Assembly: GCA_013811715.1 (NCBI GenBank)
Contig: JACCUS010000051.1
Location: 1 to 24,243, forward strand
Length of the DNA: 24,243 bases
Reading direction: 5' to 3'
DNA from: Nocardioidaceae bacterium
GTDB taxonomy: Bacteria; Actinomycetota; Actinomycetes; Propionibacteriales; Nocardioidaceae
Below are positions 14,773-22,120 of this stretch, in pieces; within the stretch, counting starts at the first letter, position 1; each line of letters begins with the position of its first letter. Below the pieces are notes generated by a model. The model was not told the DNA's origin, ran no database searches, and saw nothing but the letters and a program-made list of their open reading frames with translations. The position numbers and the translations under genes were made by a program.

Positions 14773-15825
14773 GTGTCCAGCGAGCCGATAGGGCTGCATC
14801 GTGTGCTCGCGCCGCCCGGTGTGTTGCCGCAGGCCGCGGACCGGTTGGACGCCCGCGCAGAGATCTGGCCAGACGAGGTGCGGATCGCCGTCGAGCGGCT
14901 GAATCTCGACGCGGCGTCGTTTCGCCAGTTGTCGACCAAGCACGGCGGCGACGGCGATGCGGTGCGCGCCGAGGTCCTCGACATCGTCCAGACTCGCGGC
15001 AAGATGCACAACCCGGTCACCGGGTCCGGCGGGATGCTCACGGGCATCGTCGACGAGGTCGGACCGGCCTCGGCCCTGGGGCTCCGCGCGGGCGACCGGG
15101 TGAGCACGCTGGTCTCGCTGACCCTCACACCGCTGGCGATCACCGACCGGCTCCAGCACTGGGACGGCCGCAGCGAGCAGGTCCCCTGCGAAGGTCACGC
15201 GATCCTGTTCGGCAGGTCGATCGCCGCCGTCCTTCCCGACGACCTTCCGACCCCGCTGGCCCTCGCGGTGATGGACGTCTGCGGCGCACCGGCGCTCACC
15301 GCACGGGTGGTGCGCCAGTACGTCGACCGCGGCGTCACGCCGACCGTCTGCGTCGTCGGGGGAGCGGGCAAGAGCGGGTCGCTCTCGTTGGCCGCGGCCG
15401 CCGAGGCCGGCGCCGGCCGAACCATCGCCGTCGTACCCGTCCAGCGTGAGGTCGACGTGTTGGCCGACAGGGCCCTGGCCGAGGTCGTGGCGCTCGCCGA
15501 TGCGCGCGACCCGGTCGCGCTGTCCCGGGCTGTCTCGGCAGCCGGCGGACCAGCCGACGTGACGGTCGTCTGCGTCGACGTGCCCGGGTGCGAGGGCGGC
15601 GCCATCTTGTGCACGGCGCAGGGCGGCACGGTGATCTTCTTCTCGATGGCGACATCGTTCACCGCTGCCGCCCTCGGGGCCGAAGGGCTCGCGTCCGACG
15701 TCACGATGCTCGTGGGGAACGGCTACGTGCCCGGACACGCCGCCTACGCGGTCGATCTGCTGCGCGCCCATGCTGGGGTCCGGGGACTGTTCGAGTCACG
15801 ACTCGAGCACGAGGCGGCAGGATAG
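14773..15825 (+). CDS. kdd: L-erythro-3,5-diaminohexanoate dehydrogenase
   Basis: Kdd oxidatively deaminates 3,5-diaminohexanoate to 5-amino-3-oxohexanoate with NAD(P)+, releasing ammonia (EC 1.4.1.11), the third step of the lysine route. The 350-residue product opens with the family signature GLHRVLAPPGVLPQAADRLD (residues 7-26), has RGKMHNPVTGSGGMLTG (75-91), and carries a Rossmann nucleotide site VCVVGGAGKSGSLSLA (192-207). GTG 14773 has GAGAGG 5 nt upstream. The reading frame is open far upstream, but that part is antisense to kamA and is not protein of this gene. The amidohydrolase start lies 4 nt after the stop, so kdd leads a coupled operon. Confidence 0.9.
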   Translation: MSSEPIGLHRVLAPPGVLPQAADRLDARAEIWPDEVRIAVERLNLDAASFRQLSTKHGGDGDAVRAEVLDIVQTRGKMHNPVTGSGGMLTGIVDEVGPASALGLRAGDRVSTLVSLTLTPLAITDRLQHWDGRSEQVPCEGHAILFGRSIAAVLPDDLPTPLALAVMDVCGAPALTARVVRQYVDRGVTPTVCVVGGAGKSGSLSLAAAAEAGAGRTIAVVPVQREVDVLADRALAEVVALADARDPVALSRAVSAAGGPADVTVVCVDVPGCEGGAILCTAQGGTVIFFSMATSFTAAALGAEGLASDVTMLVGNGYVPGHAAYAVDLLRAHAGVRGLFESRLEHEAAG

Positions 15826-15829
15826 GGGC

Positions 15830-17449
15830 ATGACGACAGGCCCGGCACGTGTACTGCTGCGCGGTGGCAGCGTCCACTCTCCGGCCGCGCAGTTCGCGAC
15901 CGCCATGTTCACCGTTGACGGCCGGGTGGCGTGGATCGGGGACGACGCGGCTGCCTCGACGTACGTCGACAGCGCCGACGAGATCGTCGACCTCGACGGT
16001 GGCCTGGTCACCCCCGGCTTCGTCGACGCCCACGCCCACCTCGCAGCCACCGGGTTCGCGCTGCAGTCGGTCGATCTCGGCCGCAGCTTCAGCCGGTCTC
16101 ACGCTCTAGCAGAGATCGAGAGTTACGCCCGTCGGCACCAGAGGTCGGTGCTGTACGCCCACGGCTGGGACGAGACGCGGTGGCCCGACCCGCGGCCGAT
16201 GACTATCACCGAGGTCGATCGGGCGGTGGGGGACAAGGTGGCGTACGTCGCCCGGGTCGACTCCCACTCCGCCGTGATCTCATCCGCCCTGCTGGCCCAT
16301 GACCCGGCGATCACGACGATGCACGGGTGGGGTGGCGCCGGGCTCGTCGCCCGCGACGCGCACCATGCCGCCCGGGCGGTCACGCACGCGCTGTGGACCA
16401 CCGCCGACCGCAGGCAGGCGGTGCGGTCGGCGCTCGGCCAGGCAGCAAGCCAAGGCGTCACCTCTGTGCACGAGCTGAACGCGCCCCACATCGCCCCGTT
16501 CGAGGACTTCGCCATCATCCGCGAGCTGGCCACCGAGACGCCCGGGCCCGACGTCGTCCCCTACTGGGGGGGCATGATGGGCCAGGAGGCGCCTGACGAC
16601 ACTCCCGTCGGCTTCGCCGGCGACATCTGCGTCGACGGGGCGGTGGGGTCGCGCACCGCCAGCATGCGCGCGCCGTACGCCGACGCGGCCACCTCCGGAC
16701 ACCTGTACCTCGATGCACAGCAGGTGTGTGACCACGTCGTGTTCTGCACGCAGCGCGGAGTCCAGGCCGGGTTCCACGTCATCGGCGACCGAGCCGTGCA
16801 CGAGGCTGTGTCAGGCTTCGAGCAGGCGGCCGGGCGGGTCGGTGTCGACGCGCTGGTTCGGTCCCGGCACCGGCTGGAGCATGTCGAGATGCCCGACGCT
16901 GCTGGAATGGCCGCCATGGGGCGGCTCGGCATCGTCGCCAGCGTCCAGCCGGCTTTCGACGCCGAGTGGGGTGCAGCCGGCGGTATGTACGCGCAGCGAC
17001 TCGGCGCGGCCAGGGCCGGGTCGATGAACCCGTACGCCAGCATGCTCCGTGCCGGTGTGATTCTCGCCTTCGGCTCCGACAGCCCGGTCACCCCCTTCGC
17101 CCCCTGGGCGACTGTCCGGGCTGCCGCGTTCCATCACAACCACGACGAGCGGCTGAAGGTGCAGACCGCATTCTCGGCCCACACCCGCGGCGGTCACCGG
17201 GCTCGCGGCCGCGACGAGGGTGGCGTCCTCGTCGCCGGCGCTGAGGCGACATACGCCGTGTGGGACACAGCCGGTGATCTCACCGGGCAGCCCGGCCAGC
17301 GGGTCGCTGACAGGTCCGGCGATGCCGCTGTGTCAACGCTGCCCGGCCTGCTACCCGACGCCGCGCTGCCGACCTGCGTCCGAGCGGTGGTGCGCGGCAC
17401 GGTCGTCTTCGATGTCGCGGCCGATGCCGGAGTGAAGGAGCGTCGATGA
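15830..17449 (+). CDS. YtcJ-like metal-dependent amidohydrolase (amidohydrolase 3 family)
   Basis: The 539-residue product is a cytoplasmic amidohydrolase with the composite beta-sandwich and TIM-barrel layout. The metal-binding VTPGFVDAHAHL (His68, His70) follows the N-terminal sandwich; HVIGDRAVHEA, RHRLEHVEMPD and FGSDSPVTPFAPW supply further ligands near residues 318, 348 and 419. Families like this cleave amide or cyclic amide bonds, but the substrate is unknown. It is locked between kdd and kamD (4-nt gap before, 4-nt ATGA overlap after), so it is made with the lysine enzymes. It might release lysine or beta-lysine from an N-acylated or lactam form; that is inference. No signal peptide is seen. 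Confidence 0.85.
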   Translation: MTTGPARVLLRGGSVHSPAAQFATAMFTVDGRVAWIGDDAAASTYVDSADEIVDLDGGLVTPGFVDAHAHLAATGFALQSVDLGRSFSRSHALAEIESYARRHQRSVLYAHGWDETRWPDPRPMTITEVDRAVGDKVAYVARVDSHSAVISSALLAHDPAITTMHGWGGAGLVARDAHHAARAVTHALWTTADRRQAVRSALGQAASQGVTSVHELNAPHIAPFEDFAIIRELATETPGPDVVPYWGGMMGQEAPDDTPVGFAGDICVDGAVGSRTASMRAPYADAATSGHLYLDAQQVCDHVVFCTQRGVQAGFHVIGDRAVHEAVSGFEQAAGRVGVDALVRSRHRLEHVEMPDAAGMAAMGRLGIVASVQPAFDAEWGAAGGMYAQRLGAARAGSMNPYASMLRAGVILAFGSDSPVTPFAPWATVRAAAFHHNHDERLKVQTAFSAHTRGGHRARGRDEGGVLVAGAEATYAVWDTAGDLTGQPGQRVADRSGDAAVSTLPGLLPDAALPTCVRAVVRGTVVFDVAADAGVKERR

Positions 17450-19020
17450 CCCCGCGTACCCGACCTCGCCTCGACCTCGACCCCGCAACCGTCAAGCGGG
17501 CGAGGAGTCTGGCCAACCGAGCGGGCCGCCCCATCGTTCGGCTCGCCAGACAGCACACCACCGTCTCCGTCGAACGCGCGACTCTCCGGCTGGCAGGGCT
17601 GACAGGGGCCGATGCGGACGGAACACCCTGGGTGAACCGACTCCTCGACGCCGTCCGGGGCGACGTCGGACTCGAGCACGGCGTCGCGTTGCCGGTCTGG
17701 CACGCCCTGGTCCGCGAGGACGCGGGTGACCTCAACACGCTGGCCCAGAAGGCAGCGGTCGGGGAGCTCAGGTTCGATATGCCGGAAGGACAAGACGCCA
17801 CCCGTGCCCGTGCTGCGGCCCGCAGGCAGGTGGCCGCGGGGGTACGACGCATCGACGCCCGGCGCAAAGAGCGCGAACGCCTCGTCAGACGTTGGGGCGA
17901 CCCCGAGCAGAAGCCGTGGCTCTACCTGATCGTCGCTACCGGTGACATCTACGAGGACATGCCACAGGCCCAGGCGGCCGCGCGCGAAGGCGCCGACGTC
18001 ATCGCCGTTATCCGCTCGACCGGGCAGTCCCTGCTCGACTACGTCCCCGAGGGGCCCACCCGGGAAGGCTTTGCCGGCACCTACGCCACGCAGGAGAACT
18101 TCCGGCTGATGCGTGCTGCGCTCGACGAGACCAGCAAGGAGCTCGGCCGCTACGTGCGGCTCACCAACTACGCCTCGGGCCTGTGCATGCCGGAGATCGC
18201 CGCGTTGGCAGGTCTTGAGCGTCTCGACATGATGCTCAACGACTCCATGTACGGGATCCTCTTCCGCGACATCAACCCGGTCCGCACCTTCGTCGACCAG
18301 CGGTTCAGCCGCCAGGTGCATGCACGCGCCGGCATCATCATCAACACCGGCGAGGACAACTACCTCACCACCGCAGACGCGGTCGAGGCCGCGCACACCG
18401 TGACGGTCAGCCAGCTGCTGAACGAGTACTTCGCGAAGGAGGCGGGCCTGGAGGACTGGCAGCTCGGTCTCGGCCACGCCTTCGAGATCGACCCCGCCGT
18501 CCCCGACAGCTTCCGGCTCGAGCTCGCGCACGCGCTGCTCGCCCGCCAGCTGTTCCCGAAGGCACCGTTGAAGTGGATGCCGCCCACCCGACACATGACC
18601 GGCGACGTCTTCCGCGGTTACCTGCTCGACGGTTTCTTCAACCTCGCGGGGGCGATGACCGACCAAGACATCTTGCTCGTCGGCATGATGACCGAGGCGG
18701 TGGTCACGCCCTGGCTGTCAGACCGCGACCTGGCCCTGCAGAACGTGCGGTACGTGGTCAACGCGGCCGGCCGCCTCGCCGAGGACTTCGCACCACGACC
18801 CGACGGCTTCATCGCCAACCGCGCCCGGCAGGTGCTGGCGGAGTCGATCGAGCTGCTGGAACGGATCATCAACCATGAGAACGGGTTGCTGGACTCCATC
18901 GCCGACGGCACCTTCGGCCTGATGAAGCGACCGGCCGACGGCGGCAAGGGGCTGGACGGCGTGGCCCGCAAGACGGGCGGCTACTACAACCCCGCCACCG
19001 AGATCTTGGAGGCAACGTGA
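17446..19020 (+). CDS. kamD: Lysine 5,6-aminomutase alpha subunit
   Basis: KamD is the large, TIM-barrel subunit of the adenosylcobalamin- and PLP-dependent lysine 5,6-aminomutase. The enzyme moves the terminal amino group of beta-lysine (or D-lysine) to C5. The 524-residue product is close to the usual length of about 515. Family segments are LDLDPATVKRARSLA at the N-terminus, LYLIVATGDIYEDMPQAQAA, VIAVIRSTGQSLLDYVPEGP, NYASGLCMPEIAALAGLERL, MLNDSMYGILFRDINPVRTF and IINTGEDNYLTTADAVEAAH. The ATG lies inside the 4-nt overlap with the amidohydrolase stop, and the gene overlaps kamE by 4 nt. Both overlaps favour a fixed ratio of subunits. Confidence 0.95.
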   Translation: MTPRTRPRLDLDPATVKRARSLANRAGRPIVRLARQHTTVSVERATLRLAGLTGADADGTPWVNRLLDAVRGDVGLEHGVALPVWHALVREDAGDLNTLAQKAAVGELRFDMPEGQDATRARAAARRQVAAGVRRIDARRKERERLVRRWGDPEQKPWLYLIVATGDIYEDMPQAQAAAREGADVIAVIRSTGQSLLDYVPEGPTREGFAGTYATQENFRLMRAALDETSKELGRYVRLTNYASGLCMPEIAALAGLERLDMMLNDSMYGILFRDINPVRTFVDQRFSRQVHARAGIIINTGEDNYLTTADAVEAAHTVTVSQLLNEYFAKEAGLEDWQLGLGHAFEIDPAVPDSFRLELAHALLARQLFPKAPLKWMPPTRHMTGDVFRGYLLDGFFNLAGAMTDQDILLVGMMTEAVVTPWLSDRDLALQNVRYVVNAAGRLAEDFAPRPDGFIANRARQVLAESIELLERIINHENGLLDSIADGTFGLMKRPADGGKGLDGVARKTGGYYNPATEILEAT

Positions 19021-19793
19021 CAGACGACCGGCCACATGCGCAGCGCGCGGGCCCGATAGTCCGGCCGTACGGCGACACCACCGGCGACGGCATGGTGCAG
19101 GTGTCGTTCACCCTGCCGGTGCCGCACGACAAGCGAGCCGAGGGCGCCGCTGCGCAGCTGGCCAACAAGATGGGCGTCGAACCGGCCATGGTCGTGCACG
19201 CCAAGCCGATGGGACCCGATTTCACGTTCTTCGTCGTCTACGGACGCGTCAACCATCTGGTCGATCTCAGCAGAGTCCAGGTGGTCGAGCGCGAGTACCC
19301 GCTGCTCTCGCCCAAGGAGGTCAACTCGGCGGTCAAGAAGGCGTTGCGTCGCCGCCTGGTCGTGGTCGGTGGCTGCATCGGCAGCGATGCGCACACCGTG
19401 GGCATCGACGCGATCCTGAACGTCAAAGGCTTCGCCGGGGAGAAGGGGCTGGAGTACTACCGCGAGCTGCGGGTCGTCAACCTCGGTGCGCAGGTGTCGG
19501 TCCCGCATCTGGTGAGGCGCGCGGAGGAGGAGCGCGCCGACGCCGTACTCGTTTCGCAGGTCGTGACCCAGCGCGACGCGCACATCCTCAACACGATGGA
19601 GATGTCGGCCGCGTTCAGGGAGTCCTATCCGGCCGCGAGACGGCCGGTGCTCATCATTGGCGGCCCGCGGTTCGAGGAGAGACAGGCCGCAGACCTTGGC
19701 GTCGACCGGGTCTTCACACGGGGCACGACGCCCGGGGAGGTCGCCAGCTACCTGGTCCACGAGCTTGTCGGGAACGGGCGCCCCGATGAGTGA
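19017..19793 (+). CDS. kamE: Lysine 5,6-aminomutase beta subunit (B12- and PLP-binding)
   Basis: KamE carries the cobalamin and the PLP lysine of lysine 5,6-aminomutase and pairs with KamD. The 258-residue product has an N-terminal dimerisation domain (residues 15-110) and a Rossmann-like B12 domain. The base-off cobalamin motif DxHxxG is DAHTVG (Asp124, His126, Gly129). Lys137 in LNVKGFAGEKGLE aligns, from memory, with the PLP-binding lysine of the clostridial enzyme. LVSQVVTQRDAHILN and VLIIGGPRF also match the family. GTG 19017 is in a GTGA overlap with kamD, and the 3' end overlaps the kal start by 8 nt. The length is normal (about 260). Confidence 0.95.
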   Translation: MTDDRPHAQRAGPIVRPYGDTTGDGMVQVSFTLPVPHDKRAEGAAAQLANKMGVEPAMVVHAKPMGPDFTFFVVYGRVNHLVDLSRVQVVEREYPLLSPKEVNSAVKKALRRRLVVVGGCIGSDAHTVGIDAILNVKGFAGEKGLEYYRELRVVNLGAQVSVPHLVRRAEEERADAVLVSQVVTQRDAHILNTMEMSAAFRESYPAARRPVLIIGGPRFEERQAADLGVDRVFTRGTTPGEVASYLVHELVGNGRPDE

Positions 19794-20184
19794 CGACCCC
19801 CGCGTCGGCATGACTGTCACCCATCGCCGGTATGTGCCGTACTCCCACGCGCACTACGCCGGCGACCTCATCGATGGCGCGTACAGCCTCGGCCTGTTCG
19901 GAGATGTCGCCACCGAGGTCTGCATCCGCACCGACGGTGATGAAGGCCTGCTCGCGTCGTACTCCGACGTACAGTTCAAGGCTCCCGTGCGGGCCGGTGA
20001 CGTGCTCGAGGTCGAAGCGGTCGTCACGCGCGTGGGCACTCGGTCGCGCACGTTGGAGTTGGTGGTCCGGGTCGTCTGCCGCAGCCGCCCCGACCGGGGC
20101 GCCTCAGCAGCTGCAGTGTTGGCGGAACCCATCGTGGCCACCACGGCGACGGGCACCGTCGTGGTACCGGCGGCTCTGGGCTGA
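19786..20184 (+). CDS. kal: 3-aminobutyryl-CoA ammonia-lyase (hotdog fold)
   Basis: Kal removes ammonia from L-3-aminobutyryl-CoA to give crotonyl-CoA (EC 4.3.1.14), the last lysine-specific step. The 132-residue product shows the hotdog family pattern of known Kal proteins: AHYAGDLIDGAYSLGLFGDV (residues 19-38), ATEVCIRTDGDEGLLASYSD, VQFKAPVRAGDVLEVEA and AVLAEPIVATTATGTVVVP. ATG 19786 lies 8 nt before the kamE stop; the frame is open further upstream within kamE, but that part is not conserved. It is the last gene of the operon, followed by a strong hairpin. A hotdog thioesterase is the alternative, but the match to Kal is close. Confidence 0.87.
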   Translation: MSDDPRVGMTVTHRRYVPYSHAHYAGDLIDGAYSLGLFGDVATEVCIRTDGDEGLLASYSDVQFKAPVRAGDVLEVEAVVTRVGTRSRTLELVVRVVCRSRPDRGASAAAVLAEPIVATTATGTVVVPAALG

Positions 20185-20208
20185 CGGGGTCACGTTCTTG
20201 CGGCACGG

Positions 20209-20237
20209 TTCGGCGTGTCGGTACGCGACACGCCGAG
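20209..20237 (+). terminator. Terminator hairpin after the lysine operon
   Basis: CGGCGTGTCG (20211-20220) and CGACACGCCG (20226-20235) form a perfect 10-bp stem around GTACG. One flanking T-A pair and a wobble pair extend it. It starts about 25 nt after the kal stop. There is no T-run, as is common for actinobacterial terminators. Confidence 0.7.
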
Positions 20238-20485
20238 CAACTAGGAAACAGCAGGCAAACTCCCGGCAGCCGGTGGGGGCCTATGACCTGCATGTTCGGA
20301 CGAATCCCCAGGTCAGCAGCCGCTTGACAGAAGGGGCCGCTGCTTGGCAAGGTTCCCGAGTCCACTAGGCAGGCCGTCCAACGAGAACGGTGTCCGAGTG
20401 GCCGCGCCACCTGGTTTTTCCAGCCAATCTCAGCAGCGGCGCGGCTTACCGGGCCGCGGTCGTCGGGTACGGGTGGACCCGGAGG

Positions 20486-20564
20486 GAGCTCGATCGCCAG
20501 TAGACAACGGGCGCTTTGATCCACACCCAGTGGACCGGCGTCCGGTCCGAAGGGGATCGAGCTC
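20486..20564. repeat. Nested inverted repeats upstream of lnt
   Basis: GAGCTCGATC (20486-20495) and GATCGAGCTC (20555-20564) are a perfect 10-bp inverted repeat. Inside it lies GGACCGG-CGT-CCGGTCC (20532-20548), a perfect 7-bp hairpin. The outer arm ends 20 nt before the lnt -10 box, so the structure could bear on lnt transcription. Confidence 0.6.
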
Positions 20565-20584
20565 TTCCCGCGTCTACGCCCAGG

Positions 20585-20590
20585 TAGTCT
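20585..20590 (+). promoter_or_regulatory. -10 box of lnt, leaderless arrangement
   Basis: TAGTCT ends 6 nt before the ATG at 20597, predicting a leaderless mRNA. No Shine-Dalgarno sequence and no clear -35 are visible. Confidence 0.5.
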
Positions 20591-20596
20591 CCGTGC

Positions 20597-22120
20597 ATGC
20601 CATCTCGCGCTCCCCTGATCCCCGTGGCGGCGGTGGTGGTCTCGGCTGGCTGCGGGCTGGCGGTGGCGGTCGCCTTCCCTCCGTTCGGCTTCTGGTGGCT
20701 GATGCCCGTAGGGCTCGCCGGACTCATGGTCACCATCCGCGGACGTCGGGTGAGAGGCGGCTTCGCGCACGGGCTCGCGTTCGGACTCGGCAACATGTTG
20801 CCGTTGATGGGCTGGCTCACCATCATCGGCGTAGACGCCTGGATCCTGCTCAGCCTCCTGGAGGCGTTGTTCTACGGGGCCATGGGGGTGGCCTGGGCGT
20901 GCCTCCGCCCACACCGCTGGTGGCCGCTCGGTTTCGCCGTCACCTGGGTCGGTGCCGAGGTGCTGCGCGGAGTCGTCCCCTTCGGAGGGATGCCGTGGGG
21001 GACCCTTGCGTTCGGCCTCGTTGACACCGCATTCGTCCGCTACGGACGCCTCGGGGGCACGGCTCTGGTCTCGTTTCTCGCCCTCCTCGTCGTTGCGCTG
21101 CTTGTCAGTGCGGTCGAGCGCCGACGGGGCAACCGGTGGTACGGCGTCGTGGGATCCGTTGGCGCGCTGGTGGTCGTCGGCCTGTCCCTGGTGCTCCCTA
21201 CCGGCCCGGCGGGCGGATACGCCCAGGTGCGGGTCGCCGCCGTGCAGGGCAACGTGCCCGGAGCGGGGCTGGACCCCTTCTTCGAGCGCCGCGCAGTCCT
21301 GCACAACCACGCCGCGACCACCGAGTCCTACGCTGAGGAGGTGGCCCAGGGGACCGAGCCACGACCAGACCTGGTGATCTGGCCGGAGAACTCCACCGAC
21401 ATCGACCCATACGCCGACGACGCCGCCTACCGCGAGATCTCCGCAGCCGTCCGGGCGATCGCCGCCCCCACCTTGGTCGGCGCGCTGGTCGTCGGCCCGG
21501 ACGAGGACCATGTCCAAAACGTCGGCATCGTCTGGGACCCGCGGACGGGGCCGGGGGAGCGGTACGTCAAGCGCCATCCGGTGCCGTTCGGCGAGTACAT
21601 CCCGTTTCGTGACGTCCTCACCATGTTCATCGACCGCCTGGACCAGATACCCCGGGACTTCACGTCCGGTCAGCGGGTCGGCGTTCTCGACCTCGGAGGG
21701 GTGGTCGTCGGCGACGTCATCTGCTTCGAGGTCGCCTACGACGGCCTCATCCGCGACGTGGTCGACCACGGCGCCGAACTGCTGGTGGTCCAGACCAACA
21801 ACGCGACGTACACCGGGACAGGCCAGCTAGAGCAGCAGTTCGCGATCTCGCGGTACCGCGCCGTCGAGACCGGGCGGGCCCTCGTGGTGGCGGCGACGAA
21901 CGGAATCAGCGGAGTCATCGCGGCCGACGGGACGGTGCTGGACGTCAGCGCCCCACGCACCCGTGACGTGCTCTCGGAGGAGGTGACGCTGGCGCGCGGC
22001 GTCACCTTGGGCGTGCGTCTCGGCTTCACCGTGGAGCTGGTGCTTGCGCTGCTCGGGCTGGCATCGACCGCCTACGCGTACTTGGACCAGAGAGGCTTGA
22101 TTGGCAAGATGAAGCAGTGA
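20597..22120 (+). CDS. lnt: Apolipoprotein N-acyltransferase
   Basis: Lnt adds the third fatty acyl chain to the N-terminal cysteine of lipoproteins at the outer face of the membrane. The 507-residue product has five or more hydrophobic helices in residues 8-200, then a nitrilase-like domain. The catalytic triad is visible: Glu264 (VIWPENSTDID), Lys325 (RYVKRHPVPFGEYIPFRD) and Cys376 (VICFEVAYDGL), in positions close to the E. coli triad. A final membrane segment lies near residues 475-495. The stop overlaps the ppm1 start by 4 nt. In M. tuberculosis the two functions are fused in one protein; here they are separate but coupled. Confidence 0.93.
   Translation: MPSRAPLIPVAAVVVSAGCGLAVAVAFPPFGFWWLMPVGLAGLMVTIRGRRVRGGFAHGLAFGLGNMLPLMGWLTIIGVDAWILLSLLEALFYGAMGVAWACLRPHRWWPLGFAVTWVGAEVLRGVVPFGGMPWGTLAFGLVDTAFVRYGRLGGTALVSFLALLVVALLVSAVERRRGNRWYGVVGSVGALVVVGLSLVLPTGPAGGYAQVRVAAVQGNVPGAGLDPFFERRAVLHNHAATTESYAEEVAQGTEPRPDLVIWPENSTDIDPYADDAAYREISAAVRAIAAPTLVGALVVGPDEDHVQNVGIVWDPRTGPGERYVKRHPVPFGEYIPFRDVLTMFIDRLDQIPRDFTSGQRVGVLDLGGVVVGDVICFEVAYDGLIRDVVDHGAELLVVQTNNATYTGTGQLEQQFAISRYRAVETGRALVVAATNGISGVIAADGTVLDVSAPRTRDVLSEEVTLARGVTLGVRLGFTVELVLALLGLASTAYAYLDQRGLIGKMKQ

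Larger units (their letters stand above)
20185..20584. other. Palindrome-rich gap between kal and lnt
   Basis: These 400 bases have no convincing gene. They hold the kal terminator, a perfect TTGACA hexamer (20324-20329) with a weak CAAGGT 18 bp downstream, hairpins GTGGC/GCCAC (20398-20410) and CGCGGC/GCCGCG (20440-20458), and the nested palindrome at 20486-20564. A structured RNA is possible but not shown. A partial resemblance to a tRNA D-arm near 20391-20402 does not extend to a tRNA. Confidence 0.5.

Noticed and set aside
17194..18666. 490-residue minus-strand open frame
   Set aside because: It lies opposite the amidohydrolase and kamD genes, both clearly real. It arises from high-GC codon use.
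20391..20460. tRNA-like sequence (GTCCGAGTGGCC resembles a tRNA-Ser D-arm)
   Set aside because: No acceptor stem, anticodon arm or T-arm could be fitted around it.
20024..21769. 581-residue minus-strand open frame
   Set aside because: It is a shadow of lnt extended through the gap and kal, with a biased composition and no recognisable motif.
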